A stretch of 64,000 nt of DNA from Micromonospora thermarum (GTDB taxonomy: Bacteria > Actinomycetota > Actinomycetes > Mycobacteriales > Micromonosporaceae). This document shows positions 43,678-52,543 of the stretch, one piece after another; within the stretch, counting starts at the first letter, position 1, and each line of letters opens with the position of its first letter. The notes beneath the pieces are model-generated. The model had not been told where the DNA came from, searched no databases, and worked only from the letters and a program-made list of their open reading frames with translations. The stretch lies in the NCBI RefSeq assembly GCF_012034245.1, contig NZ_JAATEO010000009.1:1-64000 (forward strand), given 5' to 3'. The position numbers and the translations under genes are program-made.

Positions 43678-45018
43678 TCAGGGCTCGGTCAGCAGCAGCC
43701 AGTCGTCGTCGACCGGGCTGGCATGCCAGCCGTCCGGCCAGACATGGGCGTGCGCCGTGCTCGCGCGAGCCTGGTCGACGCCGGGGCGGCGGGCGAACGT
43801 CGCCCCGCCGAATCTCGCCCGGCCGTGGAAGCGCGCGCGGCCGAAACTGCCCTTGTTCTCGAAGCGTGCCTGCTCGAACCACGCCTCGCCGCCGAACTCG
43901 GTGAACCGGAACATCGCCAGGTCGGCGAAGCGGGCTTGGCGGAAACCGGCGTACCCGCCGAACACGGCATGCTCCATGGACAGGCCGGCGCGGAAGTCCG
44001 CCTCGCGGAACGTGGCGCTGTCGGTGAACCGGGCGGTGTCGAAGGTGGCCGTCTCGCGGAACGTCGTGCCCCGGAACGTGGCCCGGCCGAAGGTGGCGCC
44101 CCGGCCGGACAGCACGCCCCCGAGGTCGGCCCGGTCGAAGCTGGCCCGCTCGACGTCCGCGCCGTCGAGCACGATCTCCGCGTCCCCGGTGGCTCCGTCG
44201 AGGAACAGTTCCTCGAACGTCGCCCCCAACGACAGCCGTCCGCGCAGGGTCGCGCCGGTGAGGCGGGTGGCGCCCGTGCAGACCGCCCCGGTGAGGTCGG
44301 CGTCGACCAGGGTGCAGCCGGTGGCGTCGAACCCGTCCAGCCGGGCGCCGGTCAGGTCCAGGCTGACGCCGGGCCAGAACTGGTCGCCGTCCGCGCGCAG
44401 GTGCCGGGTCAGCACCCGCTGGGCGGTGCGGCGTACCTCCGTCTCGCGCGGGTCGTCCGCCGGCGGCATCCGGAGGTACGCGCAGAGCACGGCCACGATG
44501 GTCGGCCGCTGCCCCGGATTGTCCTGACCGAGCCGCTCGAGGGCGTGCAGGCCGCCCAGGCGGACGGCGGCGTTGTCGCTGCCGAGCAGCTCGACGGCGC
44601 GGGTGTACAGCTCGGTCAGCCGGCGCTCGGCGGCGTCGTGCTCGGCCGCCTCGGCCTGGCGTTCCTGGTGCCGTTGCGCCGCGTCGGCGACGGCCTCCGC
44701 GTGCGCCTGGACGCGTTCGCGGTGCGTCTGGTCCTGGGCGGCGACGGCCTCCTGGTGCCGCTGCGCGCGTTCGCTGATCCACTGCCGGCGGGCGGCGAGC
44801 AGCAGCGCGAGGCCACCGCCGGTGCCGGCCACCACGGTCAGGCCGGTGCGGATGGCGTCGACGCGCAGCGTGGCCCGGGTGTCCGGCTGGGTGGCCCGGT
44901 CGGCCTCGCCGAGCAGCGAGTCCAGCACCCACCAGCCGAGGGCGACGGCGAGCAGCAGCCCGACCAGCACCAGCCACCACGGCATCACCCGCAGTCGCTC
45001 GTCGGGTGGTGAGGTCAC
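43678..45018 (-). CDS. Pentapeptide-repeat membrane protein
   Basis: From GTG 45018 the 446-residue protein has two TM helices (about 13-35 and 57-77) and a Gln/His/Arg/Ala-rich coiled coil (80-130). A small helical region with the HALERLGQDNPGQRPTIV motif, common before such repeats, follows. Pentapeptide repeats of the A(D/N)LXX and AXFXX types run from about 215 to 400 (LDLTGARLDGFDATGCTLVD, ATFRGTTFRETATFDTARFT). The repeats fold into a right-handed beta helix in the cytosol. Function is unknown; pentapeptide proteins often act by protein contact. The open frame extends to 45156 but the added segment is not conserved in character. Confidence 0.85.
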   Translation of the reverse strand: MTSPPDERLRVMPWWLVLVGLLLAVALGWWVLDSLLGEADRATQPDTRATLRVDAIRTGLTVVAGTGGGLALLLAARRQWISERAQRHQEAVAAQDQTHRERVQAHAEAVADAAQRHQERQAEAAEHDAAERRLTELYTRAVELLGSDNAAVRLGGLHALERLGQDNPGQRPTIVAVLCAYLRMPPADDPRETEVRRTAQRVLTRHLRADGDQFWPGVSLDLTGARLDGFDATGCTLVDADLTGAVCTGATRLTGATLRGRLSLGATFEELFLDGATGDAEIVLDGADVERASFDRADLGGVLSGRGATFGRATFRGTTFRETATFDTARFTDSATFREADFRAGLSMEHAVFGGYAGFRQARFADLAMFRFTEFGGEAWFEQARFENKGSFGRARFHGRARFGGATFARRPGVDQARASTAHAHVWPDGWHASPVDDDWLLLTEP

Positions 45019-45181
45019 GGCCACAGCATGCCACCGGGACGTCACCGGGTGGGGGACCGCGCCGACACCGTTGCCTCGCAACACCTTTCGTGGCGTCTCG
45101 ACTCCAATATGGACAAACGGCACCCGGAATGCCGGAATGCGCCTCTGATGGAACAACGGGTTACCGGAGCGTAACTTGGCA

Positions 45182-45211
45182 TTGACGAGCCTGAATCAAT
45201 GGCCCCATCAT
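45182..45211 (+). promoter_or_regulatory. Candidate sigma-70-type promoter of the secreted lipase
   Basis: TTGACG (45182-45187) and CATCAT (45206-45211) are 18 bases apart, 54 bases before ATG 45266. Confidence 0.45.
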
Positions 45212-45265
45212 CGTTCGCACCGGTCGATCGGACACCGCACCCACCACCACCCCGGAGGTGCAGCC

Positions 45266-46087
45266 ATGCTGCTCCGAAAGACCGCCACCGTGCTCGCGGC
45301 AGCGCTCGCCGCGACGCTCGCCCTCCCGGCCGCGACCGCCGCCGCGGAGCCCGCACCGACCGCTCCGGCGGCGTCCGAACCCACCGCCGTCCCAGCCGCC
45401 GAGGACACCGCCGAACGCGCCGACGCCACCGCCAACCCGGTGATCGTCGTCGGTGGCCTCAGCGGCTTCGCCGCCGTCTACGAGCCGATCGCCGCCCGCC
45501 TGCGCGGCGACGGCTTCCGTCCGTTCATCTACGAACTGCCGGGGCTCGGCTTCGGCGACATCCCCACCTCCGCCCGCGCCTTCGCCGGGTACGTCGCCCA
45601 GGTCCGTGCCGCCACCGGTGCGGCCAAGGTCGACGTCGTGGCGCACTCGCAGGGCGGCCTGGTGGCCCGCTACTACCTGAAGCGGCTGAACGGCACCGAC
45701 GCCGTCGGCCGGTACGTCAGCCTCGGCACTCCCGAGCAGGGGACGTACGTGGCCAACATCCTCAACTTCATCGGACTCGGCAGCTGTGCGGGCGTCGTCT
45801 CCTGTCAGCAGATGATGACCGGCTCGGACTTCATCGACGACCTCAACGCCGGCGACGACACCCCCGGCGCGGTCCGCTACACCACCGTGCGCACCTGGCA
45901 GGACGAGTTGGTCCGCCCGGTGGACAACGCCGCCCTGGCCGACGGGGCCACCAACGCGCTGATCCAGGCGTGGTGCCCGCTGCGGCTGGTCGGGCACCTC
46001 GGGCTCGCGCTCGACGGCACCACGTACACGGTGATCCGGCAGGCGCTGCGCGACCAGGCGATCCGCCCCAACTGCTTCGCGCTGTAG
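45266..46087 (+). CDS. Secreted lipase/esterase (alpha/beta hydrolase, lipase class 2-like)
   Basis: The 273-residue protein has a Sec signal peptide (about residues 1-27) and an Ala/Pro/Glu linker. The hydrolase domain begins PVIVVGGLSGFAAVYEPIAA, with the nucleophile elbow VVAHSQGGLVARYYLKRL, a likely acid in ELVRPVDNAALADGA and the histidine in LVGHLGLALDG. Two cysteine pairs (GSCAGVVSC, and WC with NC) could form disulfides. It would act outside the cell on acyl esters. ATG 45266 has CCGGAGGT upstream. A strong terminator follows. Confidence 0.92.
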   Translation: MLLRKTATVLAAALAATLALPAATAAAEPAPTAPAASEPTAVPAAEDTAERADATANPVIVVGGLSGFAAVYEPIAARLRGDGFRPFIYELPGLGFGDIPTSARAFAGYVAQVRAATGAAKVDVVAHSQGGLVARYYLKRLNGTDAVGRYVSLGTPEQGTYVANILNFIGLGSCAGVVSCQQMMTGSDFIDDLNAGDDTPGAVRYTTVRTWQDELVRPVDNAALADGATNALIQAWCPLRLVGHLGLALDGTTYTVIRQALRDQAIRPNCFAL

Positions 46088-46099
46088 GCACGACCTGTC

Positions 46100-46143
46100 C
46101 GCGCCGGCGGGGCGGTCGGTGCATCGACCGCCCCGCCGGCGCG
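46100..46143. terminator. Perfect 19-bp hairpin after the lipase
   Basis: CGCGCCGGCGGGGCGGTCG (46100-46118) pairs perfectly with 46125-46143 across a 6-nt loop GTGCAT, beginning 12 bases after the lipase stop. Confidence 0.8.
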
Positions 46144-46274
46144 TCCACCCGACGCAGCCGCGTGCCGGGGTTGCCGACGAAGTTGGCCGTACCGAACCCC
46201 GGCTCGTGGGACGCTGTGCCCGTGCCGTCGGCGTGACCACCCGCCGCCGGTGCGACGGGCGGGAGGAGAGCGCC

Positions 46275-46640
46275 ATGACGGGGACGCCGGAGGTCGACTT
46301 CGCGCTCGACACGTACGAGTGCATCGTGCTCTATCCCGGCGCGTCCGGGCGGGCCCTGCCCGCGGAGACCGTGCAGCGGCTCCAGGCTGAGCACAACGCC
46401 CACATGCGGGCCATGCAACGGCGCGGGATCATCCTGGTCGCCGGGGCGGTGGACGGGCCCGCCCGCGAGCCGGACCCGCCGCTCGGGTTCGGCCTGGCCC
46501 GCACCGGCTCGGTGGACGACGTCCGCAGCGTGATGGAGGCCGACCCCGCCGTGCAGGCCGGCCTCTACAAGGTCGACGTGATGAGCTTCTACTGCCCGGC
46601 CGGTTCGCTGGAGTTTCCGCTGGCCAAGACCCAGAGCTAG
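46275..46640 (+). CDS. YciI family protein
   Basis: The 121-residue protein resembles the YciI/DGPF-like ferredoxin-fold family: a short N-terminal strand with ECIVLYPGA, a central helix HNAHMRAMQRRGIILVAGAV, and GSVDDVRSVMEADPAVQAGL preceding the last strand YKVDVMSFY. Members are small, often dimeric, with a conserved His/Asp pair and no agreed reaction. ATG 46275 follows GGGAGGAGAG. It precedes pyk after 230 bases without obvious cotranscription. Confidence 0.8.
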   Translation: MTGTPEVDFALDTYECIVLYPGASGRALPAETVQRLQAEHNAHMRAMQRRGIILVAGAVDGPAREPDPPLGFGLARTGSVDDVRSVMEADPAVQAGLYKVDVMSFYCPAGSLEFPLAKTQS

Positions 46641-46871
46641 GGCCGGTTCCATGGGCGTTCGTCGACCGGCCGGGCACCGTTCACCCACGCCCGGCGGCCG
46701 GGCTGACACCGGACGGTACGATTCCGGGCGCGCGGTCGCCGATGCCCGCCGTCACGACGTCCCCGGCGTGTGTCCCACCGCCGGCCGCGCACCCGCGCAT
46801 CGTCGGACAAACGTTGTTCGCAGTGCGACAGGGGTCGGCCCGCAGTCCGGCCCGGAGGAGAGACTAGCCTG

Positions 46872-48320
46872 ATGGGCGTGACACGCCGCGCGAAGATCGT
46901 CTGCACACTTGGTCCCGCCACGTCCTCGCCCGAGCGCATCCGGGGGCTCGTCGAGGCCGGCATGAACGTGGCGAGACTGAACTTCAGTCACGGCAGCCAC
47001 GCCGACCACGAAGCCGTCTACCGGCTCGTACGGGAGGCGGCCGACGCGGCCGGCCGCCCGGTGGCGGTGCTGGCCGACCTGCAGGGCCCGAAGATCCGCC
47101 TCGGCCGCTTCGCCGACGGCCCGCACGAGTGGCGCACCGGCGACTCCGTGGTCATCACCAGCGACGACGTCCTCGGCACCAGGGACCGGGTCTCCTGCAC
47201 CTACAAGAAGCTGCCGCAGGAGGTGAAGCCCGGCGACCGGCTGTTGATCGACGACGGCCGCGTCGCGGTCGAGGTCACCGACGTCAGCGGCAACGACATC
47301 CGCTGCCTGGTCACCGAGGGCGGCCCGGTCTCCAACAACAAGGGCGTGTCGCTGCCGAACGTGGCGGTCAGCGTCCCCGCGCTGTCCGACAAGGACTCGG
47401 AGGACCTGCGGTTCGCCCTCGGGCTCGGCGTCGACCTGATCGCGCTCTCCTTCGTCCGGTCCGCCGACGACATCAAGCTCGTTCACGCGATCATGGCCGA
47501 GGAGGGCGTGCACCGGCCGGTCCTGGCGAAGGTCGAGAAGCCCGAGGCGGTGGACCACCTCGAGGCGATCGTGCTGGCCTTCGACGGTGTCATGGTCGCC
47601 CGCGGCGACCTCGGCGTGGAGCTCCCGCTGGACCAGGTCCCGCTGGTGCAGAAGCGCGCCGTGCAGCTCTGCCGGGAGAACGCCAAGCCGGTCATCGTCG
47701 CCACCCAGATGCTCGACTCGATGATCGAGAACTCGCGGCCCACCCGCGCCGAGGCGTCCGACGTCGCGAACGCCGTCCTCGACGGCGCCGACGCGGTGAT
47801 GCTCTCCGGCGAGACCAGCGTCGGCAAGTACCCGGTGCTCACCGTCAGCACCATGGCCAAGATCGTCACCACCACCGAGGCCGGCTCGATCGGGGTGCCC
47901 CGGCTCCAGCACGACCCGCGGACGCACGGCGGCGCGCTCACCGTCGCCGCGTCGTCGATCGCCCGGGCCATCGGCGCCAAGGCCCTGGTGGCGTTCTCGC
48001 AGACCGGCGACACCGTCCGCCGGCTGTCCCGGCTGCACTGCGACCTGCCGCTGCTCGCGTTCACCCCGGTTCCCGAGGTGCGCAACCAGCTCGCGCTGTC
48101 CTGGGGCGTGGAGACCTTCCTGATGCCGTTCGTCGAGCACACCGACGACATGTTCCGCCAGGTCGACGAGGCGCTGCTCGGCCTGGGCCGGGCCAACCCC
48201 GGCGAGTACGTCGTGATCGTCGCGGGCAGCCCGCCCGGCACCCCCGGCTCGACCAACACGCTGCGCGTACACCAGCTGGGGTCGCTGGTCGACGCCGCCT
48301 CGGCAAGGGCGTTGCAGTGA
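46872..48320 (+). CDS. pyk: Pyruvate kinase
   Basis: The enzyme converts PEP and ADP to pyruvate and ATP in glycolysis. Visible are RRAKIVCTLGPATSSPERI, MNVARLNFSHGSHADH, LADLQGPKIRLG, the active-site segment VLAKVEKPEAVDHLEAIV, GVMVARGDLGVELPL, VIVATQMLDSMI with RAEASDVANAVLDG, and the C-terminal domain. Length 482 is normal. ATG 46872 has GGAGGAGA upstream. Its stop overlaps the GTG of a 20-codon mini-ORF repeat leading to tesB. Confidence 0.96.
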   Translation: MGVTRRAKIVCTLGPATSSPERIRGLVEAGMNVARLNFSHGSHADHEAVYRLVREAADAAGRPVAVLADLQGPKIRLGRFADGPHEWRTGDSVVITSDDVLGTRDRVSCTYKKLPQEVKPGDRLLIDDGRVAVEVTDVSGNDIRCLVTEGGPVSNNKGVSLPNVAVSVPALSDKDSEDLRFALGLGVDLIALSFVRSADDIKLVHAIMAEEGVHRPVLAKVEKPEAVDHLEAIVLAFDGVMVARGDLGVELPLDQVPLVQKRAVQLCRENAKPVIVATQMLDSMIENSRPTRAEASDVANAVLDGADAVMLSGETSVGKYPVLTVSTMAKIVTTTEAGSIGVPRLQHDPRTHGGALTVAASSIARAIGAKALVAFSQTGDTVRRLSRLHCDLPLLAFTPVPEVRNQLALSWGVETFLMPFVEHTDDMFRQVDEALLGLGRANPGEYVVIVAGSPPGTPGSTNTLRVHQLGSLVDAASARALQ

Positions 48321-48379
48321 GCGCGCGGAGTGAGCCGGGGTTGCGAGCCCCGCAGTCGCGAACGGAGACAGCTCAGTGA
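48317..48379 (+). repeat. Diverged junction repeat forming a 20-codon mini-ORF between pyk and tesB
   Basis: GTG 48317 overlaps the pyk stop (GTGA). Twenty codons follow, and TGA 48377-48379 overlaps GTG 48376 of tesB. The core GCGAGCCCCGCAGTCGCGAA is shared with the two 56-bp units at 9361-9472, though indels put it in another reading frame. The linkage by GTGA at both ends is kept. Confidence 0.75.
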
Positions 48380-49260
48380 GCGCCGCGGAGATCGCGGTCG
48401 GCCAGGCCGCCGTCGACCAGTTGCTGGAGGTTCTGGACCTCACGCCGACCGGCGAGATGGCCTTCCGGGGGATGAGCCCGCCGGTCGGTCCGCAGCGGGT
48501 GTACGGGGGGCAGGTCGCCGGCCAGGCCCTCGTCGCCGCCGGTCGCACCGTCGACCCGGAGCGGTTCGTGCACTCGCTGCACGGCTACTTCGTGCGCCCC
48601 GGCGACCCGGTCGAGCCGATCGAGTACCAGGTGGAGAACATCCGCGACGGCCGCTCGTTCTCGGTCCGCCGCTCGGTCGCCCTCCAGCACGACAAGCCGA
48701 TCTTCTTCATGTCCGCGTCCTTCCAGCGGGTGGAGGAGGGGCTGGACCACCAGGCGCCGGCCCCGCTGGACGTGCCCGGGCCGGACGAGGTGCCGACCAT
48801 GAGCGACCGGCTCGCCCGCTACCCGGAGCGGCTCGGCATCTGGGCGCAGATCCCGCGCCCGATCGACGTCCGCTACGTCGGCGAGCCGGGCTGGGTCCGC
48901 CCCGGTGACCGTCCCGCCGAGCCGCACCAACGGGTGTGGATGCGGATCGACGGCAAGCTGCCCGACGACCCGCTGCTGCACGCGTGCGCGCTGACGTACG
49001 CCTCCGACCTGACCCTGCTGGACTCGGTGCTCTCGGTGCACGGCGAGGTCTGGGGGCCCGGCGGCGTGGTGGGCGCGAGCCTGGACCACGCGCTGTGGTT
49101 CCACCGCCCGTTCCGCGCCGACGAGTGGTTCCTCTACGACTGCTGGAGCCCGTCGGCGTCCGGCGCGCGGGGGCTGGCGAGCGGCCGGATGGTCACCCGC
49201 GACGGGCGGCACATCGCGAGCGCCGTCCAGGAGGGCCTGCTGCGCCGGGTCGGCGCCTGA
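48376..49260 (+). CDS. tesB: Acyl-CoA thioesterase II
   Basis: The 294-residue protein is a double hot-dog thioesterase that hydrolyses acyl-CoA to fatty acid and CoA. Signatures are RVYGGQVAGQALVAAGRTV, HSLHGYFVRPGDPVEPIEY, RDGRSFSVRRSVALQHD, the middle PHQRVWMRIDGKLPDDPLLH and the second domain SLDHALWFHRPFRADEWFLY. Length matches the E. coli TesB family. GTG 48376 is coupled to pyk through the mini-ORF repeat, and GGAGACAG provides a ribosome binding site. Confidence 0.93.
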   Translation: MSAAEIAVGQAAVDQLLEVLDLTPTGEMAFRGMSPPVGPQRVYGGQVAGQALVAAGRTVDPERFVHSLHGYFVRPGDPVEPIEYQVENIRDGRSFSVRRSVALQHDKPIFFMSASFQRVEEGLDHQAPAPLDVPGPDEVPTMSDRLARYPERLGIWAQIPRPIDVRYVGEPGWVRPGDRPAEPHQRVWMRIDGKLPDDPLLHACALTYASDLTLLDSVLSVHGEVWGPGGVVGASLDHALWFHRPFRADEWFLYDCWSPSASGARGLASGRMVTRDGRHIASAVQEGLLRRVGA

Positions 49261-49330
49261 CGCTGCGCCAGCTGCGGCGTGCCTGGCCGATCGGCCGAGG
49301 GGTGATCGGCCAGGCGGGGTGACTGCCGGA

Positions 49331-49336
49331 TAACCT
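49331..49336 (+). promoter_or_regulatory. -10 box of a leaderless promoter for the Rrf2 gene
   Basis: TAACCT lies 7 nt before ATG 49344. It sits within an imperfect CCGGA/TCCGG inverted repeat (49327-49342), a possible autoregulatory site. Confidence 0.5.
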
Positions 49337-49343
49337 GTCCGGC

Positions 49344-49814
49344 ATGCGTCTCTCCGCCCGGGTCGACTACGCCCTCCGCGCGGTCGCCGAGCTCGCCTCG
49401 GTGACCGGCGGCAACACCGCCGGGCGGGGGCGGCCGGTGACCGCCGACCAGATCGCCCGCGCCCAGGACATCCCGCCGAAGTTCCTGGAGAGCATCCTGC
49501 TGCAACTGCGCCGGGGCGGCATCGTGCACGCCCAGCGGGGCCCGGAGGGCGGCTACTGGCTGGCCCGGCCGGCGGCCGAGATCTCCCTCGCCGAGGTGAT
49601 CCGGGTGATCGACGGGCCGCTCGCGCATGTGCGGGGGCAGCGACCGGAGGATCTCGGCTACCACGGGGCCGCGCGCGCCCTCCAGGACGTGTGGATCGCC
49701 CTGCGGGCCAGCGAACGGCAGATCCTCGAACTGGTGACCGTCGCCGACGTGGCCGGTGGCACGCTCCCGCCGCGGGTCACCGAACTGGCCGCCGACCCGG
49801 CCGCCTGGACCTGA
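49344..49814 (+). CDS. Rrf2 family transcriptional regulator without cluster-binding cysteines
   Basis: The 156-residue protein starts MRLSARVDYALRAVAELASV and has the Rrf2 winged helix with QIARAQDIPPKFLESILLQL and GGIVHAQRGPEGGYWLARPA. No cysteine is present, so it cannot carry the Fe-S cluster of IscR or NsrR; the CymR type, which works through a cysteine-synthase partner, is closer. The next gene is a TauE/SafE-type exporter, consistent with a role in sulfur metabolism. Leaderless-type start. Confidence 0.88.
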   Translation: MRLSARVDYALRAVAELASVTGGNTAGRGRPVTADQIARAQDIPPKFLESILLQLRRGGIVHAQRGPEGGYWLARPAAEISLAEVIRVIDGPLAHVRGQRPEDLGYHGAARALQDVWIALRASERQILELVTVADVAGGTLPPRVTELAADPAAWT

Positions 49815-49952
49815 CCGGCCGGCCACCCGCCGCACCACCCCGGGCTGACCCCGCGCCTGTCCCACTGACCGAACAGGGGCTTGACCCCGGCACCCCCCGT
49901 CCCGCATTGTCGACCAAGTCGATAGGAGATACCCAAAAACTCGGGAGGTGGC

Positions 49953-50900
49953 GTGCGCAAGCTGCTCGTCCTCGCGCTCGTCGGGCTCGCCGCGCAGCTC
50001 GTCGACGGCGCGCTCGGCATGGCGTACGGGCTCACCTCCTCGACGCTGCTGCTGCTCGCCGGCGTCGCGCCGGCCGCCGCCTCGGCGTCGGTGCACCTCG
50101 CCGAGATGGGCACGACGCTCGCCGCGGGTGTGGCGCACTGGCGGTTCGGCAACGTCGACTGGCGCGTGGTCGGCCGCATCGCCGTGCCCGGCGCGCTCGG
50201 GGCGTTCGCCGGGGCCACGTTCCTCAGCGCCATCTCCACCGAGGCCGCCGCCCCCTGGATGGCGGCCATCCTGTTCACGCTCGGCGCGTACCTGCTGGTG
50301 CGCTTCTCCCGGCCGCTGCGCACCGAGCGGCGCGCCGGCCGGCTGCGCGGGCGCTTCCTCGGGCCGCTCGGCCTGGCCGCCGGTTTCATCGACGCCACCG
50401 GCGGCGGGGGCTGGGGGCCGGTGGCCACGCCCGCGCTGCTGGTCAGCGGCCGGATGGAGCCGCGCAAGGTGATCGGCTCGGTCGACACCGCCGAGTTCCT
50501 GGTCGCCGGCGCGGCCAGCGTCGGCTTCCTCCTCGGCCTCGGCTCCGAAGGCTTCCTGCTACCGATGGTGGCCGCCCTGCTGGTCGGCGGCCTGATCGCC
50601 GCCCCGCTGGCCGCGTGGCTGGTCCGCATCGTGCCCGCCCAGCTGCTCGGCGCGGCGATCGGCGGCGTGATCGTGCTGACCAACGCCCGCACGCTGATGC
50701 GCGCCGCCGACCTCGGTGGCGGAGCCCGACCGGCCCTGTACGCGCTTCTGGTCGCCGGCTGGGTCGCCGCGCTCGGGTTCGCCGTCCGGGCCCTGCTGCG
50801 CGCCCGCCGCGCCCGGGCGCTGGCGAACGCCGCCCACCCGGCCCCGCCCGCCACCGCCGACCCCACCCCCGAGCCGGCCACCGCCGCCCTCACCCACTGA
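49953..50900 (+). CDS. TauE/SafE (TSUP) family sulfite/organosulfonate exporter-like protein
   Basis: The 315-residue protein has about eight membrane helices in two halves, each opening with the family motif (QLVDGALGMAYGLTSSTLLL and GFIDATGGGGWGPVATPALL). TSUP proteins move sulfite, sulfonates or related anions. GTG 49953 has GGGAGGT upstream. It follows an Rrf2 regulator by 138 bases, and GTCGACCAAGTCGATA in that gap (49910-49925) could be a binding site. The tail is Ala/Pro-rich. Confidence 0.9.
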   Translation: MRKLLVLALVGLAAQLVDGALGMAYGLTSSTLLLLAGVAPAAASASVHLAEMGTTLAAGVAHWRFGNVDWRVVGRIAVPGALGAFAGATFLSAISTEAAAPWMAAILFTLGAYLLVRFSRPLRTERRAGRLRGRFLGPLGLAAGFIDATGGGGWGPVATPALLVSGRMEPRKVIGSVDTAEFLVAGAASVGFLLGLGSEGFLLPMVAALLVGGLIAAPLAAWLVRIVPAQLLGAAIGGVIVLTNARTLMRAADLGGGARPALYALLVAGWVAALGFAVRALLRARRARALANAAHPAPPATADPTPEPATAALTH

Positions 50901-50929
50901 CCCCCGGCGCTCACCCCGCCCCCGCTCCC

Positions 50930-50990
50930 GTTGATCATGACGTTGGCGGGTGGTTCGATCTCCACATCACCCGTCAACGTCATGATCGAC
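50930..50990. repeat. Long intergenic inverted repeat between convergent genes
   Basis: The left arm 50930-50952 and right arm 50968-50990 pair over 23 positions, two of them as G-U in RNA, with a 15-nt loop. Both carry the core GATCATGACGTTG. It lies between the convergent exporter and decarboxylase genes and is built like the element at 22241-22326. Confidence 0.85.
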
Positions 50991-51020
50991 GAGGCGCCCC
51001 GGGTCGGGCCGGGCCGGGCG

Positions 51021-52454
51021 TCAGTGGGGGAGGAGGGTGTCGGCCGCCGCGCTGAGCAGGGTCCAGGCCTCGTCGACGTGGGCCTTGGTGGTGTGCGGTG
51101 AGCCGACCGCCAGCCGCAGCGTGTGCCGGCCGGCCACGCGGGTGTGCGTCAGGTGCACCCGGCCGCTCGCGTTCACCCGGGCGAGCAGTTCGGCGTTGAC
51201 CGCGTCGTCGGCCCGCAGCCGGAAGCAGACCAGCGAGTACGGGTGCGGCGCGGCCAGCTCGAACCGGTCGTCGGCGCGGACCCGGTCGGCGAAGCGGGCG
51301 GCGAGCGCCACCCCGGACCGGATGTGCGCGCGCAGGCCCTCCACCCCGTACCAGCGCAGGACGAACCACAGCTTCAACGCCCGGAACCGGCGACCCAGCG
51401 GCACCTGCCAGTCCCGGTAGTCGATCACCGCCCCGGACTCGGTGGCCGCGTTGCGCAGGTACTCCGGCAGCACCGTCAGCGCCTCGATCAGCTCGCCCCG
51501 GTCGGCTACCCAGAACGCGTCGCAGTCGAACCCGGTGAGCAGCCACTTGTGGGGGTCGAAGCAGTACGAGTCGGCGTACTCCAGGCCGGCGTGCCCGGAC
51601 CGCAGCTCGGGGCAGACCGTCGCGGCACCCGCGTACGCGGCGTCGACGTGCAGGAAGATCCCGTACTCGGCGCAGATCGCGCCGATCTCCGGCAGCGGGT
51701 CGACGGCCGTCGTGGAGGTGGTTCCCACGGTGGCGACCACGATCGTCGGCACCACCCCGTCGGCCCGGTCCGCCTCGACGGCGGCCCGCAGCGCGGCCGG
51801 CGACATGGCGAGTGTCTCCGGGTCCACCTCGACCACCCGGACGCCGTCGGCGCCCAGCCCGGCGATCCGCGCGGCCTTCTCGATGGACGAGTGGCCCTGG
51901 GTGGACGTGTACGCGCGGTAGCGGCGGTCGACGCCGCCCTCCCGCCACCGGCCGCCGCTGGCCCGGTGCACCGCGACCAGTGTCGCCACCAGGGTCGCCG
52001 AGCTGGCCGAGTCCTGGATGACGCCGCCGCCGGCGCCGGCGGACCGGAACCGCTTCGGCAGGTCGAGCAGGTCGGCGAGCCAGTCCAGCATCGCGGTCTC
52101 CAGCTCGGTGCAGGCCGGCCCGGTCGCCCAGAGCATTCCCTGCACGCCCAGCCCCGAGCTGACCAGGTCGCCGAGCACGCTCGGGCCGGACGTGTTGGCC
52201 GGGAAGTAGCCGAAGAAGCCGGGGTGCTGCCAGTGCGTGAGGTGCGGCGTGACCAGCGTGTCGAGGTCGGCGAGGACCGCCTCGACCGGTTCACCGCGTT
52301 CGGGCGGCCCGTCCGGGAGGGCGGCGACCACCGTGCCGGGCGGGGCCGCCGAGGTGACCGGGCGCTCCGGCAGCGTGGCCCAGTAGTCGGCGATCCAGTC
52401 CACCACCGCGTGCCCGGCGCGGCGGAACTCCTCGGGGGTCATGTGCGCAGCCAT
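51021..52454 (-). CDS. PLP-dependent aromatic-L-amino-acid/tyrosine decarboxylase family protein
   Basis: The 477-residue enzyme is a group II decarboxylase: N-terminal TPEEFRRAGHAVVDWIADYW, HPGFFGYFPANTSGPSVLGD, substrate region GVIQDSASSATLVATLVA, HVDAAYAGAATVCPELR, and the PLP lysine in SYCFDPHKWLLTGFDCDAFW. It removes the carboxyl group of an aromatic amino acid such as tyrosine, tryptophan or DOPA. Length and motifs fit the DDC family. ATG 52454 is used; ATG 52442 (MTPEEF) is equally plausible and neither has a good ribosome binding site. Confidence 0.9.
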   Translation of the reverse strand: MAAHMTPEEFRRAGHAVVDWIADYWATLPERPVTSAAPPGTVVAALPDGPPERGEPVEAVLADLDTLVTPHLTHWQHPGFFGYFPANTSGPSVLGDLVSSGLGVQGMLWATGPACTELETAMLDWLADLLDLPKRFRSAGAGGGVIQDSASSATLVATLVAVHRASGGRWREGGVDRRYRAYTSTQGHSSIEKAARIAGLGADGVRVVEVDPETLAMSPAALRAAVEADRADGVVPTIVVATVGTTSTTAVDPLPEIGAICAEYGIFLHVDAAYAGAATVCPELRSGHAGLEYADSYCFDPHKWLLTGFDCDAFWVADRGELIEALTVLPEYLRNAATESGAVIDYRDWQVPLGRRFRALKLWFVLRWYGVEGLRAHIRSGVALAARFADRVRADDRFELAAPHPYSLVCFRLRADDAVNAELLARVNASGRVHLTHTRVAGRHTLRLAVGSPHTTKAHVDEAWTLLSAAADTLLPH

Positions 52455-52510
52455 CCCGCGAGTGGATCAAGAATGGCGGGGCGGAGGCAAGGACAGCGGC
52501 CGATTGTGTC

Positions 52511-52532
52511 GAGAAAGCGCTTGCCCTAGCAT
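52511..52532 (+). promoter_or_regulatory. LacI-type operator and -10 box left from a lost carbohydrate gene
   Basis: GAGAAAGCGCTTGCC (52511-52525) contains the palindrome AAGCGCTT typical of LacI-family operators at actinobacterial sugar-utilisation genes, followed by TAGCAT (52527-52532). No intact gene follows, only a lyase remnant. Confidence 0.5.
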
Positions 52533-52543
52533 CGCCGCTGCGC

